Shown here piece by piece: positions 33,988 through 43,279 of a stretch of DNA of 64,000 nucleotides. This DNA is from Rhodobacterales bacterium. GTDB taxonomy: Bacteria; Pseudomonadota; Alphaproteobacteria; Rhizobiales; Stappiaceae. Positions within the stretch are counted from its first letter, which is position 1; every line of letters begins with the position of its first letter. The notes beneath the pieces were generated by a model. It was not told the DNA's origin. It saw only the letters and a program-made list of their open reading frames with translations, and made no database searches. The DNA is taken from the NCBI GenBank assembly GCA_008107755.1, contig VIRH01000106.1, forward strand, positions 82,637 to 146,636. Direction: 5' to 3'. The position numbers were made by a program, and so were the translations under genes.

Positions 33988-35550
33988 TTAGAACAATGTG
34001 CCTTGGGACTTAGGCTCTGTCTTTATGGAACCGGGCTTTTTCGACTTCGTCGGCCTGGGAGCTGCGCTGTCGCTGACGGCGACGGCGTCGAGAAGGCCGT
34101 CGGCAAGCTCGATTGAAAGGCTGGCGCCCGAGGCGACTGCGTCGGCGGAGCGTACCGGCTGGCCATCGCTGTCGCGCACCACCGCATAACCGCGGGCCAG
34201 CACGTCCTTGTAGGAGAGCGACTTCAGCAGCTTCTGCAGTCCGTCAAGCCGGGCTTTTTCCTGCGCAAGCCGCGCGACATAGGCACGGGTCAGGCGCTCG
34301 CCCAGTCCGCCGAGGCGTTCCTGACCGAGAGTCGCCTGCTGGCTGAGACGGCCGGGCGACAGCCTCGCGGCGATGGCCTCGAAGGCCTGCCGCTTGTGGG
34401 TCACCGCGACCGAGAGCGCGCGTTGCTGGCGTTCGCTCGCGTTCAGGAGATCCTGCCGCGCCTTGGTGCTGAGCCGCGTCAGAAGCAGGGGAGACAGGCG
34501 ACCGGACAGGTTCTGGAAATCCGACCGGTGGCTTCGGGTGCTGACGATGAGCGAGCGTTCGAGGCTGTTGGCCAGATTGTCGAATTTCTGGCGCGGAAGG
34601 GCGAGAAGATCCTGCGGCGCGGGCAGGGCCGCACTGGCGGCCCGCAGCTCGGTCCGCCGGGAGGCGACGAAGCGCACGAGGCCGGAATTCAGCCTCCGCG
34701 ACCGGTCGTCGACCATCGCCATCAGTTCGGCTTTCACCGGCACGGCGATTTCGGCCGCACCTGTGGGCGTGGGGGCGCGGACATCGGCCGCCAGATCGAT
34801 CAGCGTCCAGTCGGTTTCGTGCCCGACTGCCGAGATCAGCGGAATGTCGCTTGCCGCCGCCGCCCTGACGACCGCTTCCTCGTTGAACCCCCAAAGGTCC
34901 TCGATGCTGCCGCCGCCGCGCGCGACGATCAGGACGTCCGGGCGGGGGATCGGGCCGCCTTCGGCAATCGCGTTGAACCCACGTATGCCGTTCGCGACTT
35001 CCGCGCCCGACGTCTCGCCCTGGACGCGAACCGGCCAGACAAGCACATGAATCGGGAACCGGTCGGAGATGCGGTGCAGGATGTCGCGGATGACCGCACC
35101 GGTGGGCGAGGTCACGACCCCGATTACGCGAGGCAGAGGGGGGAGGAGGCGTTTGCGCTCTTCGGCGAACAGGCCTTCACCGGCGAGCTTCTTCTTGCGC
35201 TCTTCCAGAAGCGCCATCAGCGCGCCCGCGCCCGCCGGCTCCAGCGCGTCGATCACCATCTGGTATTTCGACTGCCCCGGGAAGGTGGTGATCTTGCCGG
35301 TGGCGATGACTTCCAGCCCCTGTTCCGGCTGGATCTTCAGCTTGGAGGCAACGCCGCGCCAGATAACCCCGGACAGAACCGCACGGTCATCCTTCAGGTC
35401 CAGATAGATATGTCCGGAGCCGGGCCGCGAAATCCGTCCGAGCTCTCCGCGAACGCGGACATAGCCGAAGGCGTCCTCCATCGTGCGTTTGATGGAAAAC
35501 GAGAGTTCGGAGACCGAGAACTCCGCGACGTTGGACTGGGTTTCGCTCAC
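33988..35550 (-). CDS. xseA: Exodeoxyribonuclease VII large subunit
   Basis: A 520-residue catalytic subunit of exonuclease VII, which degrades single-stranded DNA in both directions together with XseB. It has an N-terminal OB-fold ('[20 protein letters not shown]', '[18 protein letters not shown]'), the catalytic domain with '[20 protein letters not shown]' and '[20 protein letters not shown]', then a long helical coiled-coil region and a short C-terminal segment. The start is GTG at 35550 with AAGGA upstream; a longer frame lacks family-like sequence. It is divergent from rsmE; xseB is not in the window. Confidence 0.95.
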   Translation of the reverse strand: MSETQSNVAEFSVSELSFSIKRTMEDAFGYVRVRGELGRISRPGSGHIYLDLKDDRAVLSGVIWRGVASKLKIQPEQGLEVIATGKITTFPGQSKYQMVIDALEPAGAGALMALLEERKKKLAGEGLFAEERKRLLPPLPRVIGVVTSPTGAVIRDILHRISDRFPIHVLVWPVRVQGETSGAEVANGIRGFNAIAEGGPIPRPDVLIVARGGGSIEDLWGFNEEAVVRAAAASDIPLISAVGHETDWTLIDLAADVRAPTPTGAAEIAVPVKAELMAMVDDRSRRLNSGLVRFVASRRTELRAASAALPAPQDLLALPRQKFDNLANSLERSLIVSTRSHRSDFQNLSGRLSPLLLTRLSTKARQDLLNASERQQRALSVAVTHKRQAFEAIAARLSPGRLSQQATLGQERLGGLGERLTRAYVARLAQEKARLDGLQKLLKSLSYKDVLARGYAVVRDSDGQPVRSADAVASGASLSIELADGLLDAVAVSDSAAPRPTKSKKPGSIKTEPKSQGTLF

Positions 35551-35746
35551 GCGGTTGATTCCTTGTTCTTGTCCGAAAGTGGCCGTTCGCAATCCGGGGG
35601 TCAAGGTCTGGCGACCGCCGGCCCACCGATCAGTCACAGCGGCTGGCGGGCGGAATTCGCCGACACCGCGCCTTGCAGGTCAAAAGGATGTTGAACACCG
35701 CCTGGGCCGCCTTGAAACATACACATTCGACCGCATAGCTACTCTC

Positions 35747-36505
35747 ATGGGCAAATACGAATTCAAGATGCAGCGTCTTTTCATGCGGCATATCCTGGCT
35801 GACGGTGCGCGGATCGAGGCGGATCGCAGCCAGGCGAACTACCTGATGAATGTGCTCCGGATGAAGGATGGGGACTACATCCTGGTCTTCAACGGTTCGG
35901 ACGGGGAGTGGCTGGCCAAGATTTCGAGCGGTAGCCGCCGGGAATGTGCTCTCCAGTTGATGGAGCAGGTGCGGGAGCAGACCGCGCGCAACGACCTCAT
36001 GTACATGTTTGCCCCGCTCAAGCATGCCCGCCTGGACTACATGGTCCAGAAGGCGGTCGAAATGGGGGCGGGAAGTCTCAAGCCGGTGATGACCCAGCAC
36101 ACCCAGGCAAGCCGGGTGAATGTCGAGCGGATGGAGGCAAACGTCATCGAGGCGGCCGAACAATGCGGCGTGCTGTCCGTGCCGGAAATCCATGAGCCCC
36201 AGCCCCTGCGGGATGTGCTGGCGGCGTGGCAGGAAACCCAGCCGGGCCGCCGCCTGCTGTTTTGCGACGAAGCCGAGGGAACCGACAATCCGCTTCTGTC
36301 GCTTGCCCAGATGAAGGAAGCCGGTCCCAGTCCGCTTGCCGTTCTGATCGGCCCTGAGGGCGGCTTCTCGGAGGAAGAGCGGGACGCCTTGCGAAGCCTG
36401 CCCTTCGTCACACCTATCCCCCTCGGACCCCGTATCCTGAGGGCTGATACCGCCGCGGTTGCGGCCCTGACGGTCATTCAGGCCACCATCGGCGACTGGA
36501 GATAA
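35747..36505 (+). CDS. rsmE: 16S rRNA (uracil-1498-N3)-methyltransferase
   Basis: A 252-residue SPOUT-class methyltransferase for U1498 of 16S rRNA. It has an N-terminal PUA-like domain ('[20 protein letters not shown]') and a C-terminal trefoil knot with the SAM-binding signatures '[17 protein letters not shown]' and '[20 protein letters not shown]'. The start is ATG at 35747 or ATG at 35768; the latter matches most homologues. It is divergent from xseA and upstream of gshA. Confidence 0.94.
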   Translation: MGKYEFKMQRLFMRHILADGARIEADRSQANYLMNVLRMKDGDYILVFNGSDGEWLAKISSGSRRECALQLMEQVREQTARNDLMYMFAPLKHARLDYMVQKAVEMGAGSLKPVMTQHTQASRVNVERMEANVIEAAEQCGVLSVPEIHEPQPLRDVLAAWQETQPGRRLLFCDEAEGTDNPLLSLAQMKEAGPSPLAVLIGPEGGFSEEERDALRSLPFVTPIPLGPRILRADTAAVAALTVIQATIGDWR

Positions 36506-36662
36506 CTCTGCGTTGAAAACGCCGGCCGGGTTCATGGTGGATCCGGCGTCTGGCCACGCGCAGTCAAGACCCGGGCCAAGCCGCTTGCATTCTGCCCTCA
36601 AGCCTCCTAAATCACGCTGGCTCGAAGGCATTTTCTTTAAAAAGCTGCGCTAGGACGTTTTC

Positions 36663-38036
36663 ATGGCCCGCGATACGGTCGACACAACACCGATTGAAAC
36701 AGTTGCGGAGCTTGCTGCGACTCTTGAGGCGGGCTGCAAGCCTGAAAGCAAATTCCGGATCGGAACGGAACACGAGAAGTTCCTGTTCTGCGAGAAAAAC
36801 CTGACCCCGATTCCCTATGAAGGTCCCAAGGGCATCGAAGCCATCCTGACCGGCATGCAGAAACTTCTGGGCTGGGACCGGATCGAGGACGCAGGCAAGA
36901 TCATCGGTCTTGCCGACGACCAGGGCGGCGGCGCGATCTCCATCGAGCCGGGCGGCCAGTTCGAGCTGTCCGGGGCCCCCCTTGAAAACCTGCACCAGAC
37001 CTGCCGCGAGGCGAACCAGCATCTGGCGCATGTCCTGGAAGTTGCCGAGCCTCTCGGCGTGGGCTTTCTCGGCATCGGCATGACGCCGACCTGGTCGCGG
37101 GCGGACATGCCCCGCATGCCCAAGTCGCGCTATGACATCATGACGAACTACATGCCGAAGGTCGGCAATCTCGGCCTCGACATGATGTACCGGACCGCGA
37201 CGATCCAGGTGAACCTCGATTTCTCTTCCGAGGCGGACATGGTGAAAAAGATGCGGGTCGGCCTCGCCCTGCAGCCGATTGCAACCGCAATCTTCGCCAA
37301 TTCGCCCTTCACCGAAGGCAAGCCGAACGGCTACAAGTCGTTCCGCGCCCAGATCTGGACCGACACGGACCGCAACCGCGCCGGCGATATCCCCTTCGTC
37401 TTCGAGGACGGGTTCGGTTTCGAGCGCTACGTCGAATGGGCGCTCGACGTGCCGATGTATTTCGTCAAGCGGGGCACCGAATACTACGACGCCACCGACA
37501 CCACGTTCCGCCAGTTCATGAACGGTGCGCTGGAAGGGCGTGTTCCCGACGCGAGGCCGAACGTCGGCGACTGGAACAATCATCTGGGCTCGCTTTTCCC
37601 GGATGTCCGCCTGAAGAAATTCATCGAGATGCGCGGCGCCGACGGCGGCCCGTGGCGCCGTATCTGTGCTCTGCCCGCCCTGTGGGTCGGCCTTCTGTAC
37701 GACAGCGGAATTCTGGACCAGGCCCTTGAACTTGTTCAGGACTGGACGGTCGAGGAGCGCTCGGCGCTTCGCCGCGACGTTCCCAAATACGCGCTGGAAA
37801 CGCCCTTCCGGAATGGCAAGGTGCTGGACGTTGCCAAGCAGGTTCTGGCTCTGTCTCAGGAAGGTCTCAAGCGCCGTGCGCGCCTGAGCGACGGCGAGCT
37901 GGACGAACGGGTGCATCTGGCACCGGTCGACGAGGGCCTCGCCTCCGGCATGTGCCCGGCCGATGTTCTTCTGCAGCGCTACAACGGAAGCTGGAATGGC
38001 GACGTAAACCGGGTCTATCGGGACTACGCTTACTAG
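36663..38036 (+). CDS. gshA: Glutamate-cysteine ligase, plant/alphaproteobacterial type
   Basis: A 457-residue enzyme of the GCS2 'plant-type' class, catalysing the first step of glutathione synthesis (glutamate + cysteine + ATP to gamma-glutamylcysteine). Clear family segments are 'FRIGTEHEKFLF', 'GGAISIEPGGQFELSGAPLE', 'ATIQVNLDFSSEADMVKKMR' and 'YFVKRGTEYYDATDTTFRQF'. This class is typical of Alphaproteobacteria and plants and differs from the enterobacterial enzyme. Monocistronic as far as can be seen. Confidence 0.96.
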   Translation: MARDTVDTTPIETVAELAATLEAGCKPESKFRIGTEHEKFLFCEKNLTPIPYEGPKGIEAILTGMQKLLGWDRIEDAGKIIGLADDQGGGAISIEPGGQFELSGAPLENLHQTCREANQHLAHVLEVAEPLGVGFLGIGMTPTWSRADMPRMPKSRYDIMTNYMPKVGNLGLDMMYRTATIQVNLDFSSEADMVKKMRVGLALQPIATAIFANSPFTEGKPNGYKSFRAQIWTDTDRNRAGDIPFVFEDGFGFERYVEWALDVPMYFVKRGTEYYDATDTTFRQFMNGALEGRVPDARPNVGDWNNHLGSLFPDVRLKKFIEMRGADGGPWRRICALPALWVGLLYDSGILDQALELVQDWTVEERSALRRDVPKYALETPFRNGKVLDVAKQVLALSQEGLKRRARLSDGELDERVHLAPVDEGLASGMCPADVLLQRYNGSWNGDVNRVYRDYAY

Positions 38037-38138
38037 GTAATCGCACAGGTGAATTGACCTGACGCGCTCAAAGGGTCACTCTGTTGCCGGATGGTCTTGT
38101 TTCTCAAGGCTTTGCAGCACTCTGACTGGAGCAGTGCG

Positions 38139-38906
38139 ATGACTGGCAGCGATCGGGCGACACCCCCCTTTGACATCTTCACCCTGACGGAGGATGTGCG
38201 TGAACGATTCGGCTGGTCGAACGAGGATCTGAACCGGGTGATGGAGCAGCTCATGCCTGCCGCGCTCAAGGGGTTCAGCTACTTCGGCAGCGCGGTTCCC
38301 GGCATGCCGAGTTTTCTCAACCCGTCCGCAGGCATGCCGCAGGGCTTCCAGTCTCCGTTTCAGGGTTTTCCCGGTCTGACGCAAAACGCGTCCGAGTCCG
38401 CACTGACGCCGTTCTTCGGTCCCGAAGCCGTGCAGCGGGCGCTTGCGGCGCAGATTTCTCATCTGACGGGTCTCCAGAGCGATGCCATTCACGAAATGAT
38501 GCCGGTGGCGGCAACACTTGCCATGGGCCAGATCGCAAGACCTTTCGTCCATGGCGAGGCGCGCAATCTACTCGACGCGTATCTGCGAGGTTTTGCTCGC
38601 GGGCGTCCGAAGCCCCAGCCGACACCGGTTGACTATTTCCAGGGCTATGCAGAGGCGATGCAGGCCTTCTGGGGCGCCTTCCTTCAACCCTCCGCGGACA
38701 CTGCCCCGAAGGAAACTCCAGCCGAAGAGCCGGACGAAGAGGAAGAAGATGTGCCCGACGAGGATGAGATGCCCTCGGCGGAAATCTCGGAATTCGACGA
38801 GATGGTCTCCGGCTGGATGGCGGCCGGACGCGATTTCCAGTCCAGCCAGTTCAAGGCGTTCGACAGCTTCTTCGAAAAGGCCTCCAAGGATTTCACGAAT
38901 CCCTGA
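38139..38906 (+). CDS. DUF937-like hypothetical protein
   Basis: A 255-residue soluble protein resembling DUF937. It has a Pro/Phe/Gly-rich loop ('GMPSFLNPSAGMPQGFQSPF'), a helical part with 'FFGPEAVQRALAAQISHLTG' and 'MMPVAATLAMGQIARPF', and an acidic tail segment with a Glu/Asp run near residue 205. Function is not known. GGAGCAGTGCG precedes the ATG at 38139; the longer frame lacks a ribosome site. Confidence 0.78.
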   Translation: MTGSDRATPPFDIFTLTEDVRERFGWSNEDLNRVMEQLMPAALKGFSYFGSAVPGMPSFLNPSAGMPQGFQSPFQGFPGLTQNASESALTPFFGPEAVQRALAAQISHLTGLQSDAIHEMMPVAATLAMGQIARPFVHGEARNLLDAYLRGFARGRPKPQPTPVDYFQGYAEAMQAFWGAFLQPSADTAPKETPAEEPDEEEEDVPDEDEMPSAEISEFDEMVSGWMAAGRDFQSSQFKAFDSFFEKASKDFTNP

Positions 38907-39069
38907 CCGGAGTGCGGCCCCTTTAAGGGCGCCGCCCGAGTCGTCCGCGGAAAGCACTTTGCGGCGAGGAGAGAACTTGCGCACGGTTTCCGCATGGACG
39001 CGAAATATCACTTAGCCAACTGGATAAGTTTTTCTTGACTCTGTCCAGAGGCTGATAATACTTAGCCTT

Positions 39070-39405
39070 ATGGATAACCATCTTGACGGCTTCTTTTCCG
39101 CTCTCGCGGATCCAACCCGACGCGCCGTGATCGAGCGGCTGACCACCGGTCCGGCTCCTGTTTCCGAATTGCACGCGCCTCATGACATGGCCCTGCCATC
39201 CTTCATGAAGCATCTCGGCAAGCTGGAAACTGCCGGTCTGATTCGCTCCGAAAAGGTCGGGCGAGTTCGCATGGTCCACATTGAGGCCGGGCCGATTGCC
39301 GAAGCCGAAACCTGGTTGAAGAAGCAGCGCCGCCTCTGGGAAGGCCGACTGGATCGTCTCTCCGCTCTTGCCGAACATATCGAAGAGGAAAGCAATAATG
39401 GCTGA
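39070..39405 (+). CDS. ArsR-family transcriptional regulator
   Basis: A 111-residue winged-helix protein of the ArsR type that lacks the metal-binding cysteines. The HTH is seen in 'SALADPTRRAVIERLTTGPA' and 'LPSFMKHLGKLETAGLIRSE'. The ATG of the SRPBCC gene lies 8 bp inside its end. This ArsR-AHSA1/SRPBCC pairing is common and suggests that the regulator controls its partner in response to a small ligand. No ribosome site is evident before the ATG. Confidence 0.92.
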   Translation: MDNHLDGFFSALADPTRRAVIERLTTGPAPVSELHAPHDMALPSFMKHLGKLETAGLIRSEKVGRVRMVHIEAGPIAEAETWLKKQRRLWEGRLDRLSALAEHIEEESNNG

Positions 39406-39853
39406 CTATGAAACCGTGACCCTTGAACGCGAGATTGCCTGTTCTCCCGAACGTCTGTTTCACCTCATGACGAACCGGACCTCGCGGCAGAAGTGGATTG
39501 CACCGGACGACAGCAGCCAGGTGATCATCGAGACGTTCGACTGCCGGGCCGGGGGGCGCGAGGAAACGCGCTGCGGCTCGGCGGAGGCTCCGGAATTCAA
39601 CACGGTTGGCCTCTTTCACGTGGTTTCGCCCGAGTTGCTGTGCCTGACCGAAACATTGATCGTTCAGGGCGAGACCATGTCCGTCTCGCTGTGCAGCCAG
39701 GAGATCTCGGGCAGGTCCGGTGGAAGCAGGCTGCGTGTGACGCTGCAGGTCACAAGTCTCGCCGGGCCGGAGCTTTTCGAGGAATATGGCGCCGGCTGGT
39801 CAGCGGCTCTCGATAAGCTGTCGCTGCTTGCCTCCAGCACCGGCACTGCCTGA
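39398..39853 (+). CDS. SRPBCC / AHSA1-domain protein
   Basis: A 151-residue START-like protein with a hydrophobic cavity fold: 'LEREIACSPERLFHLMTNRT' opens the domain, 'RQKWIAPDD' is the usual loop, and 'EYGAGWSAALDKLSLL' forms the C-terminal helix. Ligand unknown. It is translationally coupled to the ArsR gene by an 8-bp overlap. Confidence 0.9.
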   Translation: MADYETVTLEREIACSPERLFHLMTNRTSRQKWIAPDDSSQVIIETFDCRAGGREETRCGSAEAPEFNTVGLFHVVSPELLCLTETLIVQGETMSVSLCSQEISGRSGGSRLRVTLQVTSLAGPELFEEYGAGWSAALDKLSLLASSTGTA

Positions 39854-39874
39854 AGAGCGCGCTCGATTGCCTGT

Positions 39875-39950
39875 TAAAAAAGCCCGCCGGAGAAGCGGGC
39901 GAATTCGCCAGCAAGGCGTTGCCGAAAACAGCTGATCAGCCGGCAACAGC
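39875..39950 (-). repeat. Diverged duplicate of a DUF1127-gene 3' region and terminator (copy A)
   Basis: On the minus strand this segment reads as the end of a gene plus a terminator: GCCCGCTTCTCCGGCGGGC followed by T6. It aligns with 44116-44200 (copy B), sharing for example AGCAAGGCGTTGCCGA. Copy B is the 3' end and terminator of an intact DUF1127 gene, but no DUF1127 coding sequence is recognisable upstream of copy A. Confidence 0.6.
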
Positions 39951-40118
39951 TCCCGTTAGCGTTGCGGGTCTTCCTCTCGACGTTGACACCGCGTTGGCGG
40001 CGGTGCGTTCGCGCGGGGCTGTAGGTACGCGGTAGACGTGCGTGGAGGAGTGATGGCAGCGCGCCCCACCAGCCTTTTTCCAATTGAAGTCTGCAAAGAT
40101 TGTGTGCAATTGCAGTTC

Positions 40119-40194
40119 AATTTTGCATGCAATTTGGCTTTCGATGGTTCATTTGTATACGAACAATCAGTATTTATGCCAATGGCATACAACT
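40119..40194. promoter_or_regulatory. Dyad cluster upstream of TRAP operon 2 (candidate GntR operators)
   Basis: Within 140 bp of the TRAP binding-protein start lie three dyads: TTGCATGCAA (40123-40132), TTGTATACGAA (40153-40163) and TATGCC-AAT-GGCATA (40175-40189). The second fits the TNGTATACNA form bound by many GntR/FCD regulators, and such a regulator is encoded at the end of this operon. Confidence 0.5.
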
Positions 40195-40259
40195 TGCTCC
40201 TGGGTGCGACGATGCGTCGACCGTGCCGCATCTGTGAACGATGCCAAAGGAGTTCCACC

Positions 40260-41348
40260 TTGCAACGCCGCCAATTTCTCACCGGCTCGGCCCTGGCTGC
40301 CACCGCCACCCTTGCAGCACCCGCCGTCGCGCGTGCGCAAACCACCTTTTCCTGGAAGATGACCAACGCCTATGGTCCCGGTTCGCCCTATTATGTCGAA
40401 GGCCCCGGCAGCCCGACCGATTTCTGCAAGAAGGTCGAGGCCCTCAGCGGGGGCCGGCTGAAAATTCAGCACTATGCCGCAGGTGAACTGATCCCCGCTC
40501 TGGAAGGCTTTGATGCCGTTCAGAACGGTATCGTCGAGATGAACGCCGCCAACGCCTATTTCTGGGCGGGCAAGATCCCGGCCGCGCAGTATTTCACCAC
40601 TGTCCCCTTCGGCATGGATGTCGCCGGCACCAATGCCTGGCTCTACCATGGAGGCGGCATCGAGCTCTGGCACGAGCTCTACGAACCGCTTGGCATGCTG
40701 GCGTTCCCGATGGGCAACACCGGCGTTCAGATGACCGGCTGGTTCCGCAAGGAAATCAATTCGATCGAGGACTTCTCCGGACTGAAGATGCGTATCCCCG
40801 GGCTTGCCGGAAAGGTGTATGCGAAGCTCGGCGTGAACGTCCAGCTCCTGCCGGGCGGCGAGATCTTTCCCGCCCTCGAACGCGGGGTCATAGATGCGGC
40901 CGAGTTCGTCGGCCCTTACCAGGACCGCCGGCTGGGGCTGCAGAAAGCTGCGAAATACTATTACACCACTGGCTGGCACGAGCCGAACAACGTGACAGAA
41001 CTTCTGATCAACAAGCAGGCCTGGGAAAGCCTTCCGGAGGATCTTCAGGAGATCGTCAAGATCGCCGCAATGGCCTGCAACGTGGAAAGCAACGCCTGGT
41101 GCGATGCGACCAATGCCGAGGCCATGGAAGATCTGGTCAACAACTTCGGTGTCATCGCGCAACCGCTGCCCGAGGAGATCGTCGAGAAACTGCGGCCCCT
41201 GACAGCAGAAACGCTGGAGGAGGGCGCCGAGGCCGATCCGCAGACGCGTAAGGTGCATGACGCCTATATGGCCTTCAAGGCCAAATACGGCGCCTGGGCA
41301 GGCGAATCCGCCGAGCCTCTGTTACCGACGCTCTACGGCAAGTCATGA
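40260..41348 (+). CDS. TRAP transporter substrate-binding protein (TakP-like), operon 2
   Basis: A 362-residue binding protein with a twin-arginine-like export signal 'LQRRQFLTGSALAATATLAA' and cleavage near 'AVARAQ'. The start is TTG at 40260 behind AAGGAGTTCCACC; in-frame upstream codons would bury the signal. 'ALERGVIDAAEFVGPYQDRR' and 'YYYTTGWHEPNN' resemble TakP, the 2-oxoacid-binding protein whose ligand site includes a bound cation and a Trp-Glu pair. A 2-oxoacid or hydroxyacid ligand is therefore plausible but inferred. It overlaps the small permease by ATGA. Confidence 0.92.
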   Translation: MQRRQFLTGSALAATATLAAPAVARAQTTFSWKMTNAYGPGSPYYVEGPGSPTDFCKKVEALSGGRLKIQHYAAGELIPALEGFDAVQNGIVEMNAANAYFWAGKIPAAQYFTTVPFGMDVAGTNAWLYHGGGIELWHELYEPLGMLAFPMGNTGVQMTGWFRKEINSIEDFSGLKMRIPGLAGKVYAKLGVNVQLLPGGEIFPALERGVIDAAEFVGPYQDRRLGLQKAAKYYYTTGWHEPNNVTELLINKQAWESLPEDLQEIVKIAAMACNVESNAWCDATNAEAMEDLVNNFGVIAQPLPEEIVEKLRPLTAETLEEGAEADPQTRKVHDAYMAFKAKYGAWAGESAEPLLPTLYGKS

Positions 41349-41881
41349 CTGGCATGATCCATCGCCTGACGGACGGAGCTGACCGCTTCGTCCGTCTGGT
41401 CGGCGAGATCATGGCCTGGACAGGGCTGGCCCTGGTGCTCGTCATCGCCTTCAACGTCTGCGCGCGCTACCTCTTCTCCTTCGGCTCGGTCGGCTTGCAG
41501 GAAACCGAATGGCACCTTCTGGCCGTCGGGGCGCTCTTCGGCATGCCCTACGCGCTCAACCGCGGCGAGGAAGTCAGGGTGGACGTGCTTTACGGCCGGT
41601 TCTCCCCCGGCACGAAACGCGTTGTGAATGCGGCGGGCGCTCTGTTCCTGATGATCGCATCGCTCATCATCGCGTATCTGTCGCTGTCCTTCGTCCGGCA
41701 GTCCTTCGTGCTCGGCGAAGGCTCGGCGGATCCCGGCGGCCTGCCGGGACGCTGGCTGCTCAAGTCGGCGATCCCGATCTCCTTTTTCCTGCTGGCGCTC
41801 CAGGCCCTCAGCACCTTTGCCCGTCTCGTCACCAGCCCACCGGCGGACGACGGCAAGACATCCCGTTCCGCAGAGATCTGA
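41345..41881 (+). CDS. TRAP transporter small permease, operon 2
   Basis: A 178-residue protein with four membrane helices of the DctQ family ('MAWTGLALVLVIAFNVCARY', 'GLQETEWHLLAVGALFGMPY', 'RGEEVRVDVLYGRF'). Its ATG overlaps the stop codon of the binding-protein gene. Confidence 0.9.
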   Translation: MTGMIHRLTDGADRFVRLVGEIMAWTGLALVLVIAFNVCARYLFSFGSVGLQETEWHLLAVGALFGMPYALNRGEEVRVDVLYGRFSPGTKRVVNAAGALFLMIASLIIAYLSLSFVRQSFVLGEGSADPGGLPGRWLLKSAIPISFFLLALQALSTFARLVTSPPADDGKTSRSAEI

Positions 41882-41886
41882 CCTCC

Positions 41887-43212
41887 ATGCCGATAAATGA
41901 AATCTACGCGCTCCTGATGATCGGTGCGTTCTTCCTGTTGCTGCTCGGCGGCCTGCCGGTTCCCGTGTGTCTGGCCGTCTGCGGTTTCGTCTTCGGCTAC
42001 ATGGGCTTCGGGGATCTCCTTTTCGGGCTTCTGCCTGCCCGCATCTACGGCGTGGTGACCAACTACACACTGCTGGCCCTGCCGCTGTTCATCTTCATGG
42101 GCATCATGCTCGAACGATCCAAGATGGCGGAGGACCTGCTGGACGTCATAGGCCTTGCCATGGGCGGCCTTCGCGGCGGTATGGCGCTGGCGATCGTGCT
42201 GGTGGGCGTCCTGATGGGGGCGGCATCCGGGGTCGTCGGTGCCACGGTCGTGACCGTCGGCCTGATATCGCTGAACCCGCTGATCCGGCGCGGCTACGAC
42301 AAGGGCCTCACGGCCGGCGTCATCTGCGCGTCCGGAACGCTCGGCCAGATCATCCCGCCCAGTCTGGTGCTGATCCTTCTGGCGGACATCATGGGCGAAT
42401 CTGTCGGAACGCTTTTCGCCGCCGCGCTCATCCCGGGCCTCGTGCTCTCCAGCCTCTTCATTGCCTATATCATCGCCCTCGGTTTCATCCTGCCCGATGC
42501 GGTTCCGGCGATCCCGGTCGAGGAACGGCGCCTGGTGTCCAGAACGGAGCTGGCAAAACGCATCCTGACCGTCGTGGTACCGCCCCTGGCACTGATCTTC
42601 CTGGTTCTCGGTTCGATCATCGGCGGTATCGCGGCGCCGACAGAGGCGGCGGGCATGGGCGCCTTCGGCTCCATTGTGCTGGCTCTTGTCAGCGGCCGCC
42701 TGAACGGCCGGGTCCTGACCAGCGTCGTGCGTGATGCCTTTGTGACCAGCGCGATGGTTTTCTTCATCCTCATCTTTTCGCAGGTCTTCTCGCTGGCCTT
42801 CAGAGGGCTCGGAGGCGAGCGCCTTGTGCAGGATGCGTTCGCCTTTGTGCCCGGCGGGCTCGACGGGCAGCTCCTGTTCCTGATGGTTCTGCTGTTTGTC
42901 CTGGGGTTCTTTCTGGAATGGATCGAGATCTCCTATATCGCGCTCCCGCTCGTCCTTCCGGTGCTTCACCAGTCAGGCGTCGACATGGCCTGGATCGCCA
43001 TTCTCGTGGCCGTGAACCTGCAAACCTCTTTCCTGACGCCTCCCTTCGGCTGGGCTCTCTTCTTCCTGAAAGGGGTTGCGCCGCCGGAGCTGACGACCGG
43101 CCACATCTATCGCGGCGTGATACCTTTCATCTTTCTTCAGTTGATCGGTCTCGCGCTCGTTTATAATTTCCCGGCAATGGCGCTCTGGCTGCCCGACGCG
43201 ATCGGTTGGTAG
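41887..43212 (+). CDS. TRAP transporter large permease, operon 2
   Basis: A 441-residue DctM-family protein with about 12 or more membrane segments. Motifs are 'LPLFIFMGIMLERSKMAEDL', 'GQIIPPSLVLILLADIMGES' and 'GGIAAPTEAAGMGAFGSIVL'. It starts 5 bp after the small permease. 'TSFLTPPFGWALFFLKGVAP' near the C-terminus is typical of the TakM/2-oxoacid branch, in agreement with the binding protein. Confidence 0.93.
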   Translation: MPINEIYALLMIGAFFLLLLGGLPVPVCLAVCGFVFGYMGFGDLLFGLLPARIYGVVTNYTLLALPLFIFMGIMLERSKMAEDLLDVIGLAMGGLRGGMALAIVLVGVLMGAASGVVGATVVTVGLISLNPLIRRGYDKGLTAGVICASGTLGQIIPPSLVLILLADIMGESVGTLFAAALIPGLVLSSLFIAYIIALGFILPDAVPAIPVEERRLVSRTELAKRILTVVVPPLALIFLVLGSIIGGIAAPTEAAGMGAFGSIVLALVSGRLNGRVLTSVVRDAFVTSAMVFFILIFSQVFSLAFRGLGGERLVQDAFAFVPGGLDGQLLFLMVLLFVLGFFLEWIEISYIALPLVLPVLHQSGVDMAWIAILVAVNLQTSFLTPPFGWALFFLKGVAPPELTTGHIYRGVIPFIFLQLIGLALVYNFPAMALWLPDAIGW

Positions 43213-43223
43213 ATCGAATGGAG

Positions 43224-43253
43224 CGGCGAGGCTTTCGTTTCGAAGCCTCGCCG
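43224..43253 (+). other. Hairpin between TRAP permease and GntR gene
   Basis: CGGCGAGGCTT and AAGCCTCGCCG form an 11-bp stem just after the permease stop codon, without a T-run. It is probably an mRNA-stability or processing element rather than a full terminator. Confidence 0.5.
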
Positions 43254-43279
43254 TCGACACTACCAGGAGGAGGCGTCAG

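Noticed and set aside
39874..40083. 69-codon minus-strand open frame over repeat copy A
   Set aside because: It reads through the former DUF1127 stop region in a shifted frame and into the terminator; no DUF1127 core is present, so it was recorded only as a repeat remnant.
41590..42969. 459-codon minus-strand open frame opposite the TRAP permease genes
   Set aside because: Composition (Asp/Arg/His/Gln repeats) is the complement of hydrophobic membrane codons; no motif and no promoter context.
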